Source of the DNA: Clostridia bacterium
Lineage (GTDB): Bacteria; Bacillota; Clostridia; Christensenellales; Aristaeellaceae
DNA length: 64,000 nucleotides
Reading direction: 5' to 3'
Assembly: GCA_017429265.1 (NCBI GenBank)
Contig: JAFRPG010000105.1
Span: 1 to 64,000, forward strand
Part shown: positions 15,623 to 25,563 of the stretch, one piece after another
How positions within the stretch are numbered: position 1 is the first letter of the stretch
How the letters are laid out: every line of letters starts with the position of its first letter
Notes under the pieces: model-generated
Databases searched by the model: none
What the model saw: only the letters and a program-made list of their open reading frames with translations
Told to the model about the DNA's origin: nothing
Program-made: the position numbers and the translations under genes

Positions 15623-17710
15623 ATGGAGACCGTGGAAGCCCTGTTCGGCAGCAATGTGTTCAATGACGCCGTGATGCAGCAGCATCTGCCCAAGGACATC
15701 TACCGCGCGCTTCGCAAGACCATCGACGACGGACGTCGCCTGGACCCGACGATCGCCGGTGCGGTGGCGCACGCGATGAAGGAATGGGCCATCGGCAAGG
15801 GCGTCACCCACTACACCCACTGGTTCCAGCCCCTCTCCGGCATCACCGCCGAGAAGCACGACGCTTTCATCACGCCTGTGGCCGGCGGACGGGTGATCGA
15901 GTCCTTCAGCGGTTCCGAGCTGGTCCGCGGCGAGCCCGACGCCTCCTCCTTCCCCTCCGGCGGCCTGCGCTCGACCTTCGAGGCCCGCGGCTATACCGCC
16001 TGGGATCCCACGAGCTACGCCTTCATCAAGGACGGCGTGCTCTGCATCCCCACCGCCTTCTGCTCCTACGGCGGAGAAGCCCTGGACAAGAAGACCCCCC
16101 TGCTCCGCTCAATGGAAGCGCTCTCCCGGCAGGCCGTCCGCGTGCTGAAGCTTTTCGGCAACGACGCGCGCCGCGTGCTCCCCTCCGTCGGACCCGAACA
16201 GGAGTATTTCCTGGTCGACAAGCAGACCTGGACCCAGCGTAAGGACCTGGTCTTCACCGGCCGCACGCTTTTCGGCGCGAAGCCGCCCAAGGGTCAGGAA
16301 CTCGACGACCACTACTTCGGCGTCATCAAGCCCCGCGTGCAGGCCTTCATGAGCGAGCTGAACCGCGAGCTGTGGAAGCTGGGCATCCTCGCCAAGACCG
16401 AGCACAACGAAGCCGCCCCCGCGCAGCACGAGATGGCCCCGATCTACACGGTCGCCAACGTCGCCACGGATCACAACCAGCTGACGATGGAAATCATGAA
16501 GAAGGTCGCCGACCGCCACGGTCTTGTCTGCCTGCTGGCGGAAAAGCCCTTCGACGGCGTCAACGGCTCCGGCAAGCACAACAACTGGTCCATGACCACC
16601 GACACCGGCACGAACCTGCTCGAGCCGGGTGACTCCCCCTACGACAGCGCGCAGTTCCTGCTCTTCCTCGTCGCGGTGATCAAGGCCGTCGACGAGCACC
16701 AGGACCTCCTGCGCGTCTCCGTCGCCGGGGCCGGGAACGATCACCGCCTCGGCGCCAACGAGGCCCCGCCCGCCATCATCTCCATGTTCCTTGGCGACGA
16801 GCTGACCGCAATCCTCCAGGCCATCGACCAGGGCACGGCCTATATCGGCCACGAGAAGGAGGAGATGGCCATCGGCGTCCACGTCCTGCCCAAGTTCCCG
16901 CGGGACAACACGGACAGGAACCGGACCTCCCCCTTCGCCTTCACCGGCAACAAGTTCGAATTCCGTTCCGTCGGTTCCTCCGCGTCCATTGCGGACGCAA
17001 ACGTCGTGATCAATACCGGCGTGGCGGACGCGCTGATGCGCTTTGCCGATGAGCTGGAGCAGGCGGAGGACTTCCAGGCTTCCCTGCACGACCTGATCGT
17101 CCGCGAGATCCGCGCGCACAAGCGGATCATCTTCAACGGAAACGGCTATTCCACCGAATGGGTCCGCGAGGCGAAGAAGCGCGGGCTGAAGAACCTGCCC
17201 ACGACGGTGGACGCCATCCCGTCCCTGATCGACCCGGAGAACATCGAGCTCTTCTCCCGCCACCGCGTCCTCAGCGGCACGGAGCTGCACGCCCGCTACG
17301 AGATCCTGCTCGAGAACTACTGCAAGGTCATCGCCATCGAGGCGGAGACGATGCTGTCCATGGCGCGCCGGGAGATCCTGCCCGCCGTCCTGCGCTCCGC
17401 CGGCGATCTGGCCGCCTCGGCCAAGGCCGTGAAGGACTACGCGCCGGTCTTCTCCACCCTGCCCCACGAGAAGCTGCTGGCCCGCCTGACCCTCGGCGCG
17501 AGCCGTCTGTCCGACGGCATCGAGACCCTGAGCAACGCCGTCATCTCCGTCCCGCGCGCGGCGGACGCCCTGACCCGCGCCATCCACATGCGCGACCGCG
17601 TCCTGACCGCCATGGCGGAGGTCCGCGCGGCGGCGGACGAACTGGAGACGATCGTCGACAAGCGCGACTGGCCCTTCCCGACCTACGCGGAGCTCCTCTT
17701 CGGCGTATGA
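15623..17710 (+). CDS. glnN: Type III glutamine synthetase GlnN, 695 aa
   Basis: ATP-dependent condensation of ammonia and glutamate; the large GSIII form is typical of Bacteroides, cyanobacteria and rumen Clostridia. GSIII landmarks include 'THWFQPLSG' near residue 66, '[11 protein letters not shown]' near 190, '[11 protein letters not shown]' near 315 and '[13 protein letters not shown]' near 445. The length fits the ~700-aa GSIII class rather than GSI (~450). ATG at 15623 after AAAGGAGG. Monocistronic behind a strong promoter; rseC follows with its own promoter. Confidence 0.97.
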   Translation: METVEALFGSNVFNDAVMQQHLPKDIYRALRKTIDDGRRLDPTIAGAVAHAMKEWAIGKGVTHYTHWFQPLSGITAEKHDAFITPVAGGRVIESFSGSELVRGEPDASSFPSGGLRSTFEARGYTAWDPTSYAFIKDGVLCIPTAFCSYGGEALDKKTPLLRSMEALSRQAVRVLKLFGNDARRVLPSVGPEQEYFLVDKQTWTQRKDLVFTGRTLFGAKPPKGQELDDHYFGVIKPRVQAFMSELNRELWKLGILAKTEHNEAAPAQHEMAPIYTVANVATDHNQLTMEIMKKVADRHGLVCLLAEKPFDGVNGSGKHNNWSMTTDTGTNLLEPGDSPYDSAQFLLFLVAVIKAVDEHQDLLRVSVAGAGNDHRLGANEAPPAIISMFLGDELTAILQAIDQGTAYIGHEKEEMAIGVHVLPKFPRDNTDRNRTSPFAFTGNKFEFRSVGSSASIADANVVINTGVADALMRFADELEQAEDFQASLHDLIVREIRAHKRIIFNGNGYSTEWVREAKKRGLKNLPTTVDAIPSLIDPENIELFSRHRVLSGTELHARYEILLENYCKVIAIEAETMLSMARREILPAVLRSAGDLAASAKAVKDYAPVFSTLPHEKLLARLTLGASRLSDGIETLSNAVISVPRAADALTRAIHMRDRVLTAMAEVRAAADELETIVDKRDWPFPTYAELLFGV

Positions 17711-17714
17711 CCGT

Positions 17715-17742
17715 TTGACATCCTGTCCCAATGGGGTATAAT
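17715..17742 (+). promoter_or_regulatory. Promoter of rseC-trxA
   Basis: TTGACA (17715-17720), 16 bp, TATAAT (17737-17742). Confidence 0.8.
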
Positions 17743-17765
17743 AGACATGAGGGAGGTGCAGCCGA

Positions 17766-18215
17766 ATGGAAAAGGTCGGTGAGATCACGGCCGTGCGAGG
17801 CCGTCAGCTGGAGGTCACCTTCTGCCGTCCGCAGGACTGCGGGCACTGCCACGCCTGCGAGGGCGGTCAGGAGCCCACGGTGATCCGTGTGGAGGGCGAA
17901 GGCCGCGTGGGCGACTACGCCAGCGTGCAGCTGCCCGGCAGCACGGTCTTCAAGGCTTCCCTGCTGGCCTACGCCCTGCCGATCGGCGGACTGTTCGCCG
18001 GTATGCTGGCCGGACGCCTGATCCGGCCCGAAAACGCGCTGATCTCCGCCATCGGCGGCGTGATCGGCCTGGCGGCGAGCCTGCTGGCCGTCTTCCTGAC
18101 CGAGAAGGGACGGGCCGGGTCCGACCGCTGGCGCCCTGTCCTCACCAAGGTGTACCCGAGAGAACTCTACGAATCGAAAGGAGACGAAACCCATGATCAC
18201 GGAACTGACGAATGA
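17766..18215 (+). CDS. RseC/MucC-family membrane protein (SoxR-reducing system type), 149 aa
   Basis: Small integral membrane protein with an N-terminal cysteine cluster (Cys20, 25, 28 and 31 in 'FCRPQDCGHCHAC') and two hydrophobic helices at about 62-83 and 90-110, as in RseC. In Clostridia RseC often travels with Rnf electron-transport genes; here its partner is thioredoxin, whose gene it overlaps by 23 bp. Redox relay between membrane and thioredoxin is an inference. ATG at 17766 with GGGAGGTG ahead. Confidence 0.88.
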   Translation: MEKVGEITAVRGRQLEVTFCRPQDCGHCHACEGGQEPTVIRVEGEGRVGDYASVQLPGSTVFKASLLAYALPIGGLFAGMLAGRLIRPENALISAIGGVIGLAASLLAVFLTEKGRAGSDRWRPVLTKVYPRELYESKGDETHDHGTDE

Positions 18216-18510
18216 AACCTTCAACGACTTTATTGACAAGGCAGACAAACCCGTGCTGGTCGACCTCTGGGCCTCCTGGTGCGGCCCCTGCAAGATGCTC
18301 TCCCCGCTGGTGGACCAGCTGGCCGAAAAGTTTGCCGGCAAGCTGACCGTCGCCAAGGTGAACGTGGACGAGGCCTCCGATGTGGCCATGCAGTTCCGCG
18401 TGAGCTCCATCCCCACCCTGCTCCTGTTCAAGGACGGCGAGCTCAAGGACACCAGCATCGGCTATGTCCCCATGCAGCAGCTGGAAGCCTTTGTCAGCCA
18501 GGTGCTGTAA
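18193..18510 (+). CDS. trxA: Thioredoxin, 105 aa
   Basis: General cytoplasmic disulfide reductase. Classic WCGPC active site at residues 29-33, 'VNVDEASDVAMQFRVSSIPT' with the cis-Pro loop ('SIPT') and 'LLLFKDGEL'. ATG at 18193 with AAAGGAGA, inside the 3' end of rseC, so translation is coupled. A terminator follows at 18532. Confidence 0.97.
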   Translation: MITELTNETFNDFIDKADKPVLVDLWASWCGPCKMLSPLVDQLAEKFAGKLTVAKVNVDEASDVAMQFRVSSIPTLLLFKDGELKDTSIGYVPMQQLEAFVSQVL

Positions 18511-18531
18511 GCCTTCCGAAGCAACCCCGTG

Positions 18532-18553
18532 CCGCTTCTCCGGAAGCGGTTTT
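18532..18553 (+). terminator. Terminator of rseC-trxA
   Basis: Stem CCGCTTC (18532-18538) / GAAGCGG (18543-18549), loop TCCG, then TTTT. Confidence 0.8.
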
Positions 18554-18694
18554 CTGCTGCGGAAAATGCGGGTTCACGAAGTTTTTTCAAAAGATCGGCA
18601 GTCATCCTGTCCTCTGCTTCGTATAGATAAATGGAGGCGCGTTGGAAGCGCCGCCCATGAAAACAGTTCCGCAATGGCGGAAGGAGGAATCTGA

Positions 18695-19711
18695 ATGAAA
18701 CTTATGAAGAAACTGATACCCTGTCTGCTGGTCTGCATGCTGGCCCTCACCGCTGTGCTCGGCGCTTCCGCGGAGAACACCGTCTCCGGAAACGACGTCC
18801 TGGCTCAGCTCAACGGCCAGACCATGACCTTCTCCAGCGGCGTCGGCGCGTGGTCCACCGAGCTGCAGTTCGGCGAGAACGGCAGCTTCAGCGGCCTGTA
18901 CCACGACAGCGAGATGGGCGAAGACGCCGAAGAGTACCCGAACGGCACCGTCTACGGCTGCCTCTTCCACGGCACGCTCTCCGACCCGGAGCAGGTGGAC
19001 ACCAACACCTGGAAGCTGCATGTCTCGCTCACGGCGGACGAAGGCCAGGTCCCGGAGACCATCGAGGACGGCATCCGCTATGTGACCACCGATCCCTACG
19101 GGCTGAAGGACGGCCAGGACGTGATCCTGTACCTGCCCGGCACCCCCGTGGCCGGGCTGCCGGAGGAGCTGCTGTTCTGGACCCACCTGCGGGAGTATGA
19201 CGCGAATTACACCGAGCTGCCTTTCCACGTGATCTGGAACGAGAGCGGCGAGAGCGGCTTTGTCGGCGAGATGCCCGGCACCATGGTCGGCATGATGAAC
19301 CCCTGGGCGGAAGTCAGCGCCGAGGAGCTGGCCGAGCGGACCGGCTGCCGCTTCGGTCTCCCCGAGGGTGCCGAAGACGTGCGCTGCTTCGTGCTGAACG
19401 GCGGTGAGATGGCCGAGATGCAATTCACGCTGAACGGCTGCCGTCTGACCGCCCGCATCGCGGCGGCCGCGGCCTTCACCGACATCTCCGGCATGTACTA
19501 TGCCTGGACGAGCACGGAGGCCTTCAATGTCGCTCAGTGCCCGGCCGTGATCTGGACCGCTCCCGCGGAAGAGGGACAGGCGCAGGTCTGTCTGTGGTAT
19601 GACGCGGTGCCCGGCCTCATGTACTCCGTGAGCGCCTGCGGCGATGCCTGCCCGGACCTGAAGACCGTGGCCGAGGCTCTCTATATCCCCGCGCAGACCG
19701 AAGCCGAATGA
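18695..19711 (+). CDS. Secreted protein of unknown function, 338 aa
   Basis: N-terminal signal peptide (basic MKLMKK, hydrophobic core, 'LGASA|EN' cleavage near residue 26). The mature part is acidic and rich in beta-prone segments; no family was recognised. The C-terminal third ('AVIWTAPAEEGQAQVCLWYD...MYSVSACGDACPDLKTVAEALY') resembles the end of small outer-surface sensor-like proteins with a paired Cys-x3-Cys, but this is only an impression. No lipobox. ATG at 18695 with GGAAGGAGG; the leader holds a small hairpin (18636-18652). Ends at a strong terminator, monocistronic. Confidence 0.75.
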   Translation: MKLMKKLIPCLLVCMLALTAVLGASAENTVSGNDVLAQLNGQTMTFSSGVGAWSTELQFGENGSFSGLYHDSEMGEDAEEYPNGTVYGCLFHGTLSDPEQVDTNTWKLHVSLTADEGQVPETIEDGIRYVTTDPYGLKDGQDVILYLPGTPVAGLPEELLFWTHLREYDANYTELPFHVIWNESGESGFVGEMPGTMVGMMNPWAEVSAEELAERTGCRFGLPEGAEDVRCFVLNGGEMAEMQFTLNGCRLTARIAAAAAFTDISGMYYAWTSTEAFNVAQCPAVIWTAPAEEGQAQVCLWYDAVPGLMYSVSACGDACPDLKTVAEALYIPAQTEAE

Positions 19712-19719
19712 CGGCCCGC

Positions 19720-19762
19720 AGAGGCCGTGCTCCGCAGAATCAGGCGGAACACGGCCTCTTTT
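19720..19762 (+). terminator. Terminator of the secreted-protein gene
   Basis: Long stem with one mismatch: AGAGGCCGTG-CTCCGC (19720-19735) against GCGGAACACGGCCTCT (19744-19759), then TTTT. Confidence 0.85.
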
Positions 19763-19775
19763 GCTGTCCGCGGGC

Positions 19776-19804
19776 TTGTCTCAAATGTCTGTTTGTGGTA
19801 CAAT
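19776..19804 (+). promoter_or_regulatory. Promoter of the topoisomerase pair
   Basis: TTGTCT (19776-19781), 17 bp, TACAAT (19799-19804). Confidence 0.6.
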
Positions 19805-19864
19805 ATATAGTGGTACATGATGACCGCATCATGCTCTCAGCACACATTCAAGGGGTGAATCTGT

Positions 19865-21850
19865 TTGACCCAGACATACGATGCCGGCAGTATCCAGGTG
19901 CTCGAAGGGCTCGAGGCCGTCCGTCTGCGTCCCGGCATGTACATCGGCACCACCTCCTCCCGCGGCCTGCACCACCTCCTCTGGGAGATCGTCGACAACG
20001 CGATCGATGAGGCCAGCAACGGCTACGCGGACTCCGTCACCGTCACCCTGCACGCCGACGGATCGGCCTCGGTGATGGACAACGGCCGCGGCGTCCCCGT
20101 GGACGAGCATCCGACCCTGCACATCTCCGGCGTGGAGGTCATCTATACCCGCCTGCATGCCGGCGGCAAGTTCAACAACGAGAATTATGCCTACTCCGGC
20201 GGCCTGCACGGCGTCGGCGCCTCGGTCGTCAACGCCCTGTCGCGCTGGATGACCGTGGACTCCTTCTGCGACTTCGGCCACTACCGGATGCGCTTCACAA
20301 GCGAGGAAAACCCGGCCACCGGCAAAATCGACGCGGGCAAGCCCGACGGTCCCCTCGAAAAACTCGGCAACACGCGCCGCCACGGGACCCTCGTGCGCTT
20401 CCTGCCGGACGACCGGATCTTTGAGGACGTGCGCTGGAACAGCCAGCAGGTCGCGCGCCGTCTCCAGGAACTGGCCTATCTCAACCGCGGGCTGATGATC
20501 ACCTTCACCGACGAGCGCGTGAAGGACCCGGAGAAGCGCCAGCAGACCTTCTGCTATGAGGGCGGCATCATCGACTACGTCCGCTACCTCAACGAGGGCC
20601 GGACGCCCGTCACCGAGGATGTCATCTATTTTGAAGGTCAGCGCGACACCATCATCTGCCGCGCCGCGATCCAGTACACGCAGGACTTTTCCGAGAACGT
20701 GTTCTCCTATGTGAACAACATCCCCACCCCGGAGGGCGGCACCCACGAGATGGGCTTCAAGACGGCGTTCACCAAGGCCTTCAACGATTATGCGCGCAAG
20801 ATCGGCGTGCTGAAGGACAAGGACGCGAACCTCTCCGGCGAGGACTTCCGCGAGGGTCTGACCTGCGTGCTCACCACAATGGTCAAGAATCCCCAGTTCG
20901 AGGGCCAGACCAAGGGCCGCCTCGGCAACAGCGAGGTCCGGCCCGCGGTGGAGTCCATCGTTGCGGAGAAGCTTGCAGACTGGCTGGACAACCTCAAGAA
21001 CCAGGAGATGGCCCAGCACATCATCGGCAAGGCCGTGAAGGCCGCCCAGGCCCGCGAGGCCGCCCGGAAGGCGCGCGACACGATCCGCTCCTCCAAGGCG
21101 CTCGAGGCCCAGCCCCTCGTCGGCAAGCTTGCCGCCGCCCGCGGCCATAAGCCGGAGGACAACGAGCTCTTCATCGTCGAGGGCGACAGCGCAGGCGGCA
21201 GCGCCAAGCAGGGCCGCGACAGCCGCTTCCAGGCCATCCTTCCCCTGCGCGGCAAGCCCCTGAACGCCGAGAAGAAGAGCATCGACCAGGTGCTCTCCAA
21301 CGAGGAGTTCCGCAGCCTGATCACCGCCCTCGGGACGTCGATCGGCGAGACCTTCAACCTGAACAGCCTCCGCTACCACAAGGTGGTCATCCTCTCCGAT
21401 GCGGACCAGGACGGCGCCCACATCCGCGCCATCCTGCTCACCTTCTTCTTCCGCTACATGAAGGAGCTGATCACCGCCGGCCACGTGTTCATCGGCATGC
21501 CGCCGCTCTACCGCGTGACAAAGGGCAGCCAGGCGATCTACTGCTATGACGACAAGGAGCTGGAGAAGGTCACGAAGAAGGTCGGCAAGGGCTATACGCT
21601 CCAGCGCTACAAGGGTCTCGGCGAGATGAACCCCGAGCAGCTCTGGGAGACGACGATGGATCCGGGCCAGCGCAAGCTGATGCAGGTGTCCATCGATGAC
21701 GCGGCCCAGGCCGACCGCCTCGTCACGATCCTGATGGGTGACAAGGTGGAGCCCCGCCGCGAGTACATCAGCGAGTACGCTGACTTCAACCGCCAGGACA
21801 ACTTCGAGCTGCCGGAGGGACAGGTCAACCCGATGGCAAAGACGCATTGA
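19865..21850 (+). CDS. Type IIA DNA topoisomerase, ATPase (B) subunit, 661 aa
   Basis: GHKL ATPase ('EIVDNAIDEA', 'DNGRGVPVD', 'GLHGVGASVVNALS'), transducer, and Toprim domain ('VEGDSAGGSAKQGRD' near 432, 'SDADQDGAHIRA' near 510), then the 'QRYKGLGEMN' C-terminal motif. Its first residues ('QVLEGLEAVRLRPGMYIGTTSSRGLHHL') look like clostridial GyrB, but the A subunit next door looks more like topoisomerase IV, so gyrase versus topo IV is left open. The start is TTG at 19865, 7 bp after AAGGGGTG. Followed 26 bp later by the A subunit. Confidence 0.93.
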   Translation: MTQTYDAGSIQVLEGLEAVRLRPGMYIGTTSSRGLHHLLWEIVDNAIDEASNGYADSVTVTLHADGSASVMDNGRGVPVDEHPTLHISGVEVIYTRLHAGGKFNNENYAYSGGLHGVGASVVNALSRWMTVDSFCDFGHYRMRFTSEENPATGKIDAGKPDGPLEKLGNTRRHGTLVRFLPDDRIFEDVRWNSQQVARRLQELAYLNRGLMITFTDERVKDPEKRQQTFCYEGGIIDYVRYLNEGRTPVTEDVIYFEGQRDTIICRAAIQYTQDFSENVFSYVNNIPTPEGGTHEMGFKTAFTKAFNDYARKIGVLKDKDANLSGEDFREGLTCVLTTMVKNPQFEGQTKGRLGNSEVRPAVESIVAEKLADWLDNLKNQEMAQHIIGKAVKAAQAREAARKARDTIRSSKALEAQPLVGKLAAARGHKPEDNELFIVEGDSAGGSAKQGRDSRFQAILPLRGKPLNAEKKSIDQVLSNEEFRSLITALGTSIGETFNLNSLRYHKVVILSDADQDGAHIRAILLTFFFRYMKELITAGHVFIGMPPLYRVTKGSQAIYCYDDKELEKVTKKVGKGYTLQRYKGLGEMNPEQLWETTMDPGQRKLMQVSIDDAAQADRLVTILMGDKVEPRREYISEYADFNRQDNFELPEGQVNPMAKTH

Positions 21851-21876
21851 CGCTGACGAAGAAAGGCTGAACGCCC

Positions 21877-24366
21877 ATGGCCAGGAAAAAGCCCCCCGAA
21901 AAGCCCATCGCGAAGGACGATCCCTCACGCATCATCGTCACGTCCATGGAGGACGTGATGCATAATTCCATGATCCCCTACGCCGAGCACGTCATCCTCG
22001 AGCGCGCCCTTCCGCGCGTGGAGGACGGTCTGAAGCCGGTGCAGCGGCGCATCCTTTACACCATGCTTGAGCTGGGCACCACGCCGGACAAGCCGCACCG
22101 CAAGTGCGCCCGCATCGTCGGCGACTGCCTGGGCAAATACCACCCCCACGGCGACTCCTCGGTCTATGACGCCCTGGTGCGCATGGCGCAGGACTTCTCC
22201 ATGCGCGGCCCCATGGTGGACGGCCACGGTAACTTCGGCTCCATCGACGGCGACGGTGCCGCGGCCATGCGTTACACCGAGGCCCGGATGGCTCCGCTGG
22301 CCATGCTCATGCTCCGGGACATCGAAAAGGACACCGTGCCCTTCCGGCTCAATTTCGACGATACGCTCAAGGAGCCGGACATGCTCCCGGCCCGCTTCCC
22401 GAACCTGCTGGTGAACGGCGCCAACGGCATCGCGGTCGGTCTGGCCACCAACATCCCGCCGCACAACCTCGGCGAGGCGATCCGCGCCGCCGTCGTCCAG
22501 ATCGAGAACCCCGATATCAGCCTGGACGACCTGATGCAGATCATCCCGGGACCGGACTTCCCCACCGGCGGCGTGCTGATCAAAAACGATGAGATCCGCC
22601 AGGGCTACCTGACCGGCCGGAGCAAGCTGCAGGTCCGCGCCCGCATCCACACGGAGGACGGCAGCGCCGGGCGGAAGATGATCGTGATCACCGAGATCCC
22701 CTACGGCGTCAACAAGGCCGCCATGCTGGAGAAGATCCAGCGCCTCACGGACGAAAAGAAGGCCGCTCTCAGCGGCATCTACGACATCCGCGACGAGAGC
22801 GACCGCGAGGGCCTGCGCGCCGTCATCGAGCTCAAGCGCGACACGGACCCGGACAAGGTGCTGGCCTATCTCTACAAGTACAGCGACCTGCAGGTGACCT
22901 TCGGCGTCAACATGGTCGCCATCGCCGACGGCAAGCCGGTCCAGATGGGCCTCAAGGCCATGCTCGGCTACTTTATCGATCACCAGAAGCGCGTGGTCAC
23001 CCGCCGCACCGAGTACGATCTCAAGCAGGCGGAAGCGCGCGCCCATATCCTCGAAGGCCTGATGATCGCCGTGGACAACCTCGACGAGGTCATCCGCCTG
23101 ATCCGTGCCAGCAAGAACCCGAAGGAAGCCCGCATCGCCCTGATGGAGGCCTTCGCCCTCGACGAGGTCCAGGCCCAGGCCATCCTCGACATGCGCCTGC
23201 AGCGCCTGACCAACCTGGAGATCCTCGCCCTGCGCAAGGAGTTTGAGGACCTGCAGAAGCTCATCAAGTCCCTCCGAGCCATCCTCGGGAGCGAAAAGAA
23301 GCTGATGGCCGTAATCGCGAAAGAGCTGCGCGAGGTGGAGGAGCAGTATGCCGATCCGCGCCGCACGACCATCGAAACGGTCGAGGAGGTCAAGGCCGAT
23401 CAGATCGACAACACGCCCGTCCCGGACGAGGCGGTCGTCGCCTTCACCGGTGCGGGACAGTTCAAGCGCATGTGGCCCGCAATCTACCGCAAGACGCCTC
23501 TGCCGTCCCCCGCCGAGGACCCGCGGGAGGCGCCGCGCTTCCTCTTTATGACGAAGACGGACGAGACCCTGCTGATCTTCACCGATCTGGGCAACTGCTA
23601 TCCGCTCCCGGTCAGCGCCCTCAACGAGTGCAAGCCGAAGGACCGCGGTCAGCTGCCCGTCGGCCTCCTGCCCAAGCTGGAGGACGGTGAACAGGTGATC
23701 TGGATCGACTGCTGCATGATAAAGGAGATCGCTTCCAGGCCCGAGCTGCTCCTGGTCACCGCGTCCGGCATGGCCAAGCGTCTTGTCGCCGCCGACCTCG
23801 ACGTCCGCTCCAAAAAGTTCACGGTCATGGGTCTCAAGGGTGAGGACCGCCTGGCCTGTATCCTGCCCTTGGCCTCCGACGGCAAGCCGCAGGATGTCCT
23901 CCTCGTCTCCCGCCTGGCCATGAGCATCCGCTTCGCGGCGGACAGCGTCCCGCAGCAGGGACGCACCTCCGCCGGCGTGAAGGCGATCTCCTTGGCGGAG
24001 GACGACAGCCTCCTCCTCGCGACGCAGATCCGGAAGGGCGATGAGCTGCTACTGATCAGCGACCGCGGCAGCGGCAAGCGCGTCCCCGCCATGGCCTTTG
24101 AGCGGCAGAACCGCGCCGGCAAGGGCGTGCGGGCCTTCCCCTTCGTCCGCAACGGGTCGAACGGCACCCGGCTGGCCTGTGCGATCCGCACCGATGCCGG
24201 AGAGGCGGATATCCTGATCACGCAGGCTCAGAGCCAGCCCACCCGTATGCCGAAATCATCCGTCCAGATCCAGCCCATGAGCGGCAAGGGTTCCCCGCTG
24301 GTCATGGCCATCCTGAACGATGTGGTGACGGAAGTCTTCCTGCTGCCGCCGCAGAGCGCAACCTGA
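21877..24366 (+). CDS. Type IIA DNA topoisomerase, cleavage (A) subunit, 829 aa
   Basis: Breaks and rejoins DNA through Tyr133 in '[11 protein letters not shown]'. The winged-helix/QRDR region reads '[20 protein letters not shown]' (from about residue 89). Tower and coiled-coil regions follow, ending '[17 protein letters not shown]', then a C-terminal beta-pinwheel of GyrA_C-type blades. No canonical GyrA box (Q[RK]RGG[RK]G) was found, which argues for a topoisomerase IV-like decatenase or a diverged second gyrase. ATG at 21877 with GAAAGGCTGA. Same operon as the B subunit; a terminator follows. Confidence 0.93.
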   Translation: MARKKPPEKPIAKDDPSRIIVTSMEDVMHNSMIPYAEHVILERALPRVEDGLKPVQRRILYTMLELGTTPDKPHRKCARIVGDCLGKYHPHGDSSVYDALVRMAQDFSMRGPMVDGHGNFGSIDGDGAAAMRYTEARMAPLAMLMLRDIEKDTVPFRLNFDDTLKEPDMLPARFPNLLVNGANGIAVGLATNIPPHNLGEAIRAAVVQIENPDISLDDLMQIIPGPDFPTGGVLIKNDEIRQGYLTGRSKLQVRARIHTEDGSAGRKMIVITEIPYGVNKAAMLEKIQRLTDEKKAALSGIYDIRDESDREGLRAVIELKRDTDPDKVLAYLYKYSDLQVTFGVNMVAIADGKPVQMGLKAMLGYFIDHQKRVVTRRTEYDLKQAEARAHILEGLMIAVDNLDEVIRLIRASKNPKEARIALMEAFALDEVQAQAILDMRLQRLTNLEILALRKEFEDLQKLIKSLRAILGSEKKLMAVIAKELREVEEQYADPRRTTIETVEEVKADQIDNTPVPDEAVVAFTGAGQFKRMWPAIYRKTPLPSPAEDPREAPRFLFMTKTDETLLIFTDLGNCYPLPVSALNECKPKDRGQLPVGLLPKLEDGEQVIWIDCCMIKEIASRPELLLVTASGMAKRLVAADLDVRSKKFTVMGLKGEDRLACILPLASDGKPQDVLLVSRLAMSIRFAADSVPQQGRTSAGVKAISLAEDDSLLLATQIRKGDELLLISDRGSGKRVPAMAFERQNRAGKGVRAFPFVRNGSNGTRLACAIRTDAGEADILITQAQSQPTRMPKSSVQIQPMSGKGSPLVMAILNDVVTEVFLLPPQSAT

Positions 24367-24373
24367 TTTCCCG

Positions 24374-24399
24374 CCGCAGGGGCTGTCCCCTGCGGTTTT
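24374..24399 (+). terminator. Terminator of the topoisomerase operon
   Basis: Stem CCGCAGGGG (24374-24382) / CCCCTGCGG (24387-24395), loop CTGT, then TTTTC. Confidence 0.85.
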
Positions 24400-24406
24400 C
24401 TCATGG

Positions 24407-24432
24407 AAAAGGACCGCATATGCAGTCCCTTT
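24407..24432 (-). terminator. Terminator of the leftward murB...LRR operon
   Basis: Imperfect stem AAAGG-CCGCATATGC-CCTTT read leftward with CTTTTCC after it; 6 bp past the LRR gene stop. Confidence 0.55.
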
Positions 24433-24438
24433 GCGATC

Positions 24439-25548
24439 CTATTCATCCGCTGTCGGGATCCCGTTCCGCGCGCACCACGCGGCTGTTTCACTGCCGGCGG
24501 GCGTGATCACGGTGACATGGGGCGAACCGTCCAGGAGACCGTCCGGCAGGTCCGCGAGGCCGCCCGGCAGGCGGAGCAGCACGAGATCCGGGCAGTCTGC
24601 GAAGGCGGCAGAACCGATCTCCGTCACACTGTCCGGGACATACAGCCGGTTCGCTCCGCAGGCGCGGAAGGCCTCCGGGCCGATGACCTGCGTGTCCTCC
24701 GGGACCGTCATCACCGGCATGGCCGCAGCAGCCTCATCGGTAATCCGTTCGACCGCCGGATGGATATGATACGGTCCCTCTCCCTGCACGCGCAGGAGAA
24801 CAAGCTCTCCGCCGGTCCAAGCCAGGCGGCACGTTTCATTTCCGGGCGCAAAGAAGGTCAGCCCCGACAGCAGCTGCGCGGTCCCGCTCAAAGGATCACA
24901 GACGACCCCCGCCACCGCGCCGGAGCCGAAGTTCCCGAAAGCGCCCGTGCCGATCGTCCGGACACCGCTTGGCAGCACCACCGTCAGCAGCGAGCTGCCG
25001 TAGAAGGCCTCCTGGCCGATCTCGGTAACGCTCTCCGGGAGGACGATGCGCCGCAGCGTCGGATGCCGGTACACCGCGTTTGCGATGACCTTCTCCACGC
25101 CGTCGGGCACGGTCACCTCCGTCGCCTCCTCATCCACGCCGCGCAGGCAAAGCACACCGCTCTGCCAGATGAGGGCCACGGACGGCGCCTCATAAGGGCA
25201 GAAGGACATGGTCAGATGCCGGGCTGTCTCGCTCTCCAGGGCGCAGCGGATGCGCTTCACCCGCGAGAAGACCGTGCCGAACGCTTCCGTGCCGAAGTGG
25301 GTCAGCCCTGCGGGCAGGTTGACCGTCAGCGAAGTCCTGTCCCGGAAGACGCCGTCGCCGATCCCGCTCACCGGGCGGCCGTCCAGCGTCTCCGGGACGG
25401 TCACCTCGCTGCCGGTGCCGTTCCACGCGGTGATCCACACGGTCCCGTCCGTCTGAAGCGCGCAGGAAAACTCCGCCTCTCCCCGCACTGTCACGGGGCA
25501 GAGCAGCGCACAGAGCAGCACCGCGAGGATCACCCGTTTTCCGCGCAA
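24439..25548 (-). CDS. Secreted LRR_5 (BspA-like) protein, 369 aa
   Basis: Signal peptide (MRGKR, hydrophobic stretch, 'VRGEAEF'), then degenerate LRR_5 units such as 'TVPETLDGRPVSGIGDGVF', '[16 protein letters not shown]' and 'VPDSVTEIGSAAFADC', interrupted by a non-repeat segment (about residues 205-250). Much shorter and less regular than the other three LRR proteins here. No anchor motif. The start is TTG at 25548, 7 bp after GGAGGG. It lies 15 bp behind pepC and is the last gene of the murB operon, an unusual place for a surface protein. Confidence 0.85.
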   Translation of the reverse strand: MRGKRVILAVLLCALLCPVTVRGEAEFSCALQTDGTVWITAWNGTGSEVTVPETLDGRPVSGIGDGVFRDRTSLTVNLPAGLTHFGTEAFGTVFSRVKRIRCALESETARHLTMSFCPYEAPSVALIWQSGVLCLRGVDEEATEVTVPDGVEKVIANAVYRHPTLRRIVLPESVTEIGQEAFYGSSLLTVVLPSGVRTIGTGAFGNFGSGAVAGVVCDPLSGTAQLLSGLTFFAPGNETCRLAWTGGELVLLRVQGEGPYHIHPAVERITDEAAAAMPVMTVPEDTQVIGPEAFRACGANRLYVPDSVTEIGSAAFADCPDLVLLRLPGGLADLPDGLLDGSPHVTVITPAGSETAAWCARNGIPTADE

Positions 25549-25563
25549 GGCAGGTCCCTCCGA

